From positions 1 through 39,178 of IMG/VR virus record IMGVR_UViG_3300049489_000593: a stretch of DNA of 39,178 nt; one strand, written 5' to 3'. A program made the position numbers and the translations under genes. Source of the DNA: a virus. Each line of letters opens with the position of its first letter. Position 1 is the first letter of the stretch. Of the stretch, positions 35,155-39,178 are shown piece by piece. The notes below the pieces were generated by a model. It saw only the letters and a program-made list of their open reading frames with translations, did not search any database and had not been told where the DNA came from.

Positions 35155-37202
35155 CACGCTCTCCCTACGTCGAGGACGCACTGACATTGCGCGGTCTCTT
35201 CTTGGTCACCGGACGGGTCGCCGGGGTACATCAGTCCGTTGCTGAATGGCTCGCTGAGCTTGACGGTCTCGCCGTCCAACTCGGGGTGCCGCGAGTTGTC
35301 GGTCGTCACGACCCACGTCTTGGTCGCCGTGCCGGTCTGCTTCGCTGCCGACTCGCGCGCGAACGAGACCAGGTTGGTGGCCATGCCCTTTGCGGTCTTC
35401 AGCGCGATGCCGCTCAGCGCGGTGTTGAGCGCGGCCTCGTCAACCTTGCCCTCATCGTTGGTGTGGCGCTTGACCGCGTCCTCAGCGAAGGCGGTGACGT
35501 TGCGCGCGGTGTTCTCCGCGGCGGCGTCGAGGTAGTGCTCGGTGTAGTCCTTGTCGAACTCGCCGCCGAGTTGCGTCGCCTTGCGCGTTCCCTCGGCGAT
35601 GACAATGCGCTCAAGCACGGGGCGCAGGTCCTGCTTGATCTCCCGCTCCCAGCGCGCGTCCGCCTTGAAGCCTCGCGACTTTGCCGAGCGCAGCACGCGG
35701 TCGAACGTCTTCATCAGTTCGGACTCGATGTCCTCGACGTACGTGTCGCGGCGGCGCACGACAGCGCGGTCGGGTGCGGCCTTGCGGCCACGCGCCTTGG
35801 GCTCGTCTTCGCTTGGCGCCGGTTGGTCCGTCGCGCCAGCGCCCGTGTTCGGCGCGCCGGGTTCGCCGGGCTGTTCGCTCTCGGGCACAGCAGGCGCGTC
35901 GACAGGCGGTGGGATGACCTCGTCCGAGACACCCTCGGTCGGTGCGCCGACTTGCTCTGCGGCCCATGCCGGCGAGACGATGCCCGCCTGCACCAGCGCC
36001 GGCAGACCGACTGCAGCAAAGTTCGCCGCTTCCTCGTCGTCCAGCGGAGGCAGGTCCATGATGGCGCGCCACTCGTTGACTGTCATCCATGGTTCGCCAA
36101 CCGCAAGCGCGGCGATCTGCGCCTGCTCCATGAAGGAACCGCGCAGCTTCGCGTCGAGGTTGAACTCGAAGTACAGGGGCTGAGCGGCGTTGCGCTCGTC
36201 CGGGCTGAGAAGCTGACGCTCAAGCGACTGCATGATGAACGTCATGCGCGGCGCGAGCGTGTTCCGGTACAACTGCCGGTTGTACTCGGTGATGGAAGCG
36301 TAGGGCGCGTCGGTGATGCCGAGCATTGCGGGCGACACGCGGTAGGTGTTGGCGACGATGCGCGTTGTCAGTTCGCGCGTGGCAACGTACTCCTCGCTGC
36401 GCATGCTGATCTGGTCGGACTTCCAGGTCATGCCCTCTTCAAGGAGGAGCGGGCGACCAGACGACGCGCCGCCGGTGTGCCTGTCCTCGAGTTGCGAGAG
36501 GAAGCGGTCACGCGCGAGCGGCGACCAGTCAGGCGCCTCAAGCGGGCGCTCAATGACACCGGCGTTGCGCATACCGTTCTTGTAGAGACCCTCGCGGTAC
36601 TCGCTGCCGGCGACGTCCTCAGCAATGATCTGCTTCAGCGCCTCCATCGCGGACATGCCGCGCGCGCTGCCGTACCCGTGTAGGTAGAGCACCTCGCTGC
36701 GCGGCAGGTCGATGAAGCCACCGTCAGTCTTGCGGACGCGGAACACTGTCGGGCCAAGGTTGTCCTCGGCGATGATCTCAACGCTGTCCGGGAACAGGCG
36801 CGTGATGTACCATCCGCCGTTGACGACCTGCTTGCGGTAGAACGCGACGTCGAAGATCTCCAGGTCGGTGACCAGGTCACGCATGAACTCGAACTGCGAG
36901 TACTCCGGGTTCGGGTTCTCCAGCGCCTTTGCGGCAGGGTGGTCGGTGACGCGCTCGCGCTGCTCTTCGGCCACGCGCTGGTACACGTTGATCGGCACCT
37001 GCGCCATGTTCTCCGCGATGAACGCAATGACCTGGCGGACGGCGGGCTGCGACCGGTAGATGTTGAGGTAGGAGACGAACTGTCCACTGTACGTCTGGAC
37101 GCCGCCCGAACTGCCACGCCACTGCTCTTCCTGAATCAGCGCCTTCTGCTCGCGCTTGGACGCGCCGAGGTTGAAGAACGCACGGATGCGGCGCTCAGCC
37201 AT
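35154..37202 (-). CDS. Portal protein fused to a MuF-like C-terminal domain (682 aa)
   Basis: Residues ~1-440 are an HK97-type portal: VSYLNIYRSQPAVRQVIAFI, LYLHGYGSARGMSAMEALKQ, ITEYNRQLYRNTLAPRMTFI and the clip/stem region (QAQIAALAVGEPWMTVNEWR). After a Pro/Ala/Glu-rich linker (~455-510), residues 515-682 are helical and end KTWVVTTDNSRHPELDGETV ... YPGDPSGDQEETAQCQCVLDV, the C-terminal motif of Mu gpF-like head morphogenesis proteins. Portal and MuF are usually separate genes, so this is a fusion. It forms the DNA-entry ring and likely carries the MuF part into the head. Confidence 0.92.
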   Translation of the reverse strand: MAERRIRAFFNLGASKREQKALIQEEQWRGSSGGVQTYSGQFVSYLNIYRSQPAVRQVIAFIAENMAQVPINVYQRVAEEQRERVTDHPAAKALENPNPEYSQFEFMRDLVTDLEIFDVAFYRKQVVNGGWYITRLFPDSVEIIAEDNLGPTVFRVRKTDGGFIDLPRSEVLYLHGYGSARGMSAMEALKQIIAEDVAGSEYREGLYKNGMRNAGVIERPLEAPDWSPLARDRFLSQLEDRHTGGASSGRPLLLEEGMTWKSDQISMRSEEYVATRELTTRIVANTYRVSPAMLGITDAPYASITEYNRQLYRNTLAPRMTFIMQSLERQLLSPDERNAAQPLYFEFNLDAKLRGSFMEQAQIAALAVGEPWMTVNEWRAIMDLPPLDDEEAANFAAVGLPALVQAGIVSPAWAAEQVGAPTEGVSDEVIPPPVDAPAVPESEQPGEPGAPNTGAGATDQPAPSEDEPKARGRKAAPDRAVVRRRDTYVEDIESELMKTFDRVLRSAKSRGFKADARWEREIKQDLRPVLERIVIAEGTRKATQLGGEFDKDYTEHYLDAAAENTARNVTAFAEDAVKRHTNDEGKVDEAALNTALSGIALKTAKGMATNLVSFARESAAKQTGTATKTWVVTTDNSRHPELDGETVKLSEPFSNGLMYPGDPSGDQEETAQCQCVLDVGRA

Positions 37203-39048
37203 CGTTGCTCCACATGTCTTCGGGACCCCGCTCTTCGTAGATGCTTACGCGCTTGCGACCGCGTCGCATCGCTCCGTCCAGTGCCATCACGCCGGCAACG
37301 AGTCCGTCAATGCGACTCGCGCTCCGTGTCTTGCTGAACTTCAGGTTCTCTGCGCTGTCCGTCTCACCGCCCGCGTTGTCCGCCATCCAGGTCAGGACGG
37401 CGTTGTCGCTCGGGATCAGTTGGTGCGCGACGATCAGGCGCACGAGTTCCTTCGTTGGCGGGCTCATGGTCGCGAACCCCTGACCGACCTTCACCATCGT
37501 GAATCCGTCGTCTTCGAGTTCGCTCGCCAACTGGGTCGCGCCCCACCGGTCGTAGGACACGTCGACCAAGTCGTACATCTCCGCGTACTCGCGCAGCGCG
37601 GGCTTGACTGTCTGGTCGTAGTCGATGACGGTGCCGGGCGACAGGTGCAGGTGACCTTGCTCGACCCACGTCTCGTAGGGCGCGTGGTCTCGCAGACCGC
37701 GATCGCGCAGCGAGTCTTCCGGCACCCAGATCTTCGGGACCCATGCGTGCCTGCCGTTCGGCAGCACGAAGTCCAGCACCAGCGCGGTCATGTCCGTCGT
37801 CTTGCTGAGGTCGAGACCGCCGAAGCAGCGCATGCCCTGCAGTTCCGGCACGGGCTGCTCGGCGCACCAGTCCCAGTCTGGCATCGGAATGATGCGCTTG
37901 GACTGGCCCACCCACTGGCAGAGCATCAGCGTGCGGAACGAGTTCTGCGCGGACGGTTGCCCGATCGCCTCGTTGCACTTGCGCTCGTAGTAGGTCAGGT
38001 CGACTGTCTCGCCCATCGAAGGCGCTGCGCGCTTCCATGTGTCGGGCGACGTCCAGTCGTCCTTCTCGTCGACGGTGTAGCAGACACCGAGGAAGGTCGG
38101 ATCAGCCAGCGCGCCAGACGCTATCTGCCTTGCGTACTCGCGCTGCTCGAATGCAACAGACGTCCTGTCCCAACCTGCGGTGGTGATTGCAATGATGAGC
38201 GGTTGCAGTCGCGAACCTTGCGCCGTCGTCAGCGCGTCCCACAGCACGCGGTTCGGTTGGGCCATGAGCTCATCGAACACGAGGCCGTGCAGGTTCAGAC
38301 CGTAGAGCTTCTTCGTCTCGGAACTCAACGCGCGCAGTTCGCCGCGGTCTTCCGGGATCAGAATCTTCTTGGTGCTGTTGTAAATGACGCTGCGCTCGGC
38401 GAGTTCCTCGTCGGTCTCGACCAGCGCGCGGGCCATGCCGTACGCGATGCTCGCCTGGTCCTTGTCTGCCGCGGCGAAGAAGACCTGGGGCGCAGCTTCG
38501 TTGTCAGCGTACGCCAGCAGCAGCGCGAGCGCCGCGCTGAACGTTGACTTGCCGTTCTTGCGCGGGACCTCGAGGTAGACCTGGCGGATGAGGCGCACCC
38601 AGACCTGCTCGCCGTCCGGCGTGAGCATCGCGTCGCCGTCACCGTCTACGAACGGGATCACCCATCCGAAGACGTAGCGCACCAACCTCTCCTGCCAGTG
38701 GCACAGTCTGAAGTGGTTCCCCGCCCAGCGACCCTCGAAGTAGTACAGGCGCTGGATGAAGTCGACCGCGTGCTGCGCTCGCTCGGCGTCGAAGCGGGCG
38801 CCTATCGGCGCGCCGCGAGGCGGGACGAGCAGGTCAGTCGCGAGCGCGTCTTGACCGTTGAATGCGCCGTAGGTGTGGATGAACGGTTCTACCTCGGGCA
38901 CGCGCGGCTTCAGCGCGAAGAGCGCCGGCGGCGGTGGCGAGTAGTTGTCCGCGCGCCTCGCGTCAACGTGCTTGCCGGCGCGTGCTCCGCTCTTCTGACC
39001 AGCGCGCTCGGCACGACCTGCACGGGTCGTCGGCGCGGCAGTGGCCAT
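37195..39048 (-). CDS. Terminase large subunit (617 aa)
   Basis: HK97-type TerL: Walker A PRKNGKSTF (162-170), Walker B LHGLVFDE (253-260), followed by ITTAG coupling motif, and the RNase H-like nuclease with GGLDLSKTTDMTALVLDF near residue 405 and later acidic residues. The ATPase drives DNA packaging and the nuclease cuts the genome ends. A 50-residue basic N-terminus precedes the domain. It overlaps portal by 8 nt. No small terminase is identifiable in the window. Confidence 0.95.
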   Translation of the reverse strand: MATAAPTTRAGRAERAGQKSGARAGKHVDARRADNYSPPPPALFALKPRVPEVEPFIHTYGAFNGQDALATDLLVPPRGAPIGARFDAERAQHAVDFIQRLYYFEGRWAGNHFRLCHWQERLVRYVFGWVIPFVDGDGDAMLTPDGEQVWVRLIRQVYLEVPRKNGKSTFSAALALLLAYADNEAAPQVFFAAADKDQASIAYGMARALVETDEELAERSVIYNSTKKILIPEDRGELRALSSETKKLYGLNLHGLVFDELMAQPNRVLWDALTTAQGSRLQPLIIAITTAGWDRTSVAFEQREYARQIASGALADPTFLGVCYTVDEKDDWTSPDTWKRAAPSMGETVDLTYYERKCNEAIGQPSAQNSFRTLMLCQWVGQSKRIIPMPDWDWCAEQPVPELQGMRCFGGLDLSKTTDMTALVLDFVLPNGRHAWVPKIWVPEDSLRDRGLRDHAPYETWVEQGHLHLSPGTVIDYDQTVKPALREYAEMYDLVDVSYDRWGATQLASELEDDGFTMVKVGQGFATMSPPTKELVRLIVAHQLIPSDNAVLTWMADNAGGETDSAENLKFSKTRSASRIDGLVAGVMALDGAMRRGRKRVSIYEERGPEDMWSNDG

Positions 39049-39178
39049 GGGTCAGTGTCCTCGTCCTCGGTTGCTGTGGGCGGCGTCGGCGCACGCTAGG
39101 CCATTAGGGTAATGTGACCCTCCAGCCCACCCTCCGCTACCGGGTCCGGTTGCGCTGCGCGCTCGATCGGTGCGCACG
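39049..39178. promoter_or_regulatory. Upstream region of terminase, right edge
   Basis: 130 nt without a supported gene. It holds CATTA-ggg-TAATG (39102-39114, inverted repeat), the octamer CTAGGCCA (39096-39103) that also lies upstream of P1 and P2, and GTGCGCAC palindrome (39170-39177) at the very edge. On the leftward strand TACCCT could be a -10. A small terminase or cos site might lie beyond or across the edge. Confidence 0.3.

Noticed and set aside
35187-36683. 498-codon rightward ORF opposite the portal gene
   Set aside because: Antisense shadow; the minus strand has portal and MuF motifs in order.
1-39178. Integration and immunity functions (integrase, excisionase, repressor)
   Set aside because: No recombinase signature or CI-like HTH was found in any supported ORF; the sigma-like HTH at 5092 lies in the replication arm and has no partner.

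Overview
The window looks like a complete or nearly complete genome of a virulent, long-tailed (siphovirus-type) bacteriophage of a Gram-positive, high-GC host, most likely an actinobacterium. The DNA is GC-rich, genes are packed with ATGA/GTGA/TGATG overlaps and strong AGGAGGT-type ribosome binding sites, and one gene encodes a cell-wall sorting signal (LPKTG) that only makes sense in a sortase-bearing host. I see no integrase, excisionase or convincing repressor, so I infer a lytic life style. The host genus cannot be fixed from the sequence.

Layout. Two transcription arms diverge from one intergenic region (about 1620-1824) and converge on one perfect bidirectional terminator (16601-16642). 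Rightward arm, 1.8-16.6 kb: small early genes with zinc motifs; an amidoligase next to a class I glutamine-amidotransferase-like (peptidase C26) enzyme; a sigma region 4-like protein; a DnaQ-like exonuclease; a RecB/Cas4-like nuclease; a prim-pol/RepA-like helicase fusion; endonuclease VII; a family A DNA polymerase; then a nucleotide-pool block (MazG-like, dATP/dGTP diphosphohydrolase-like, HAD 5'-nucleotidase, a thymidylate synthase-fold enzyme with the Asp typical of dCMP enzymes) and a string of tiny Cys/His-rich or membrane proteins, ending with a secreted LPXTG protein.

Leftward arm. Read from the right edge toward 16.6 kb it carries terminase, portal fused to a MuF-like domain, prohead protease, HK97-type capsid, several small and one duplicated virion protein, head-tail connector proteins, major tail protein, the two frameshift-coupled tail assembly chaperones, tape measure, three tail-tip proteins including a polyglycine receptor-binding candidate, endolysin and holins. 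Five further leftward genes at 71-1619, including an HNH endonuclease, would run straight into terminase if the ends are joined, so the two edges are probably adjacent in a circular or cos-ended genome (inference).

Most interesting: a 25-bp motif repeated five times directly before gene starts; a near-identical promoter-like 27-mer at 1782 and 2882; the amidoligase/amidotransferase pair; the predicted dCMP-modifying enzyme with a MazG-like partner; the LPXTG surface protein; two related, inverted, highly structured intergenic elements at 18120 and 26515; and a tRNA-like element at 453-531 whose acceptor and T arms are good but whose anticodon arm cannot be folded.
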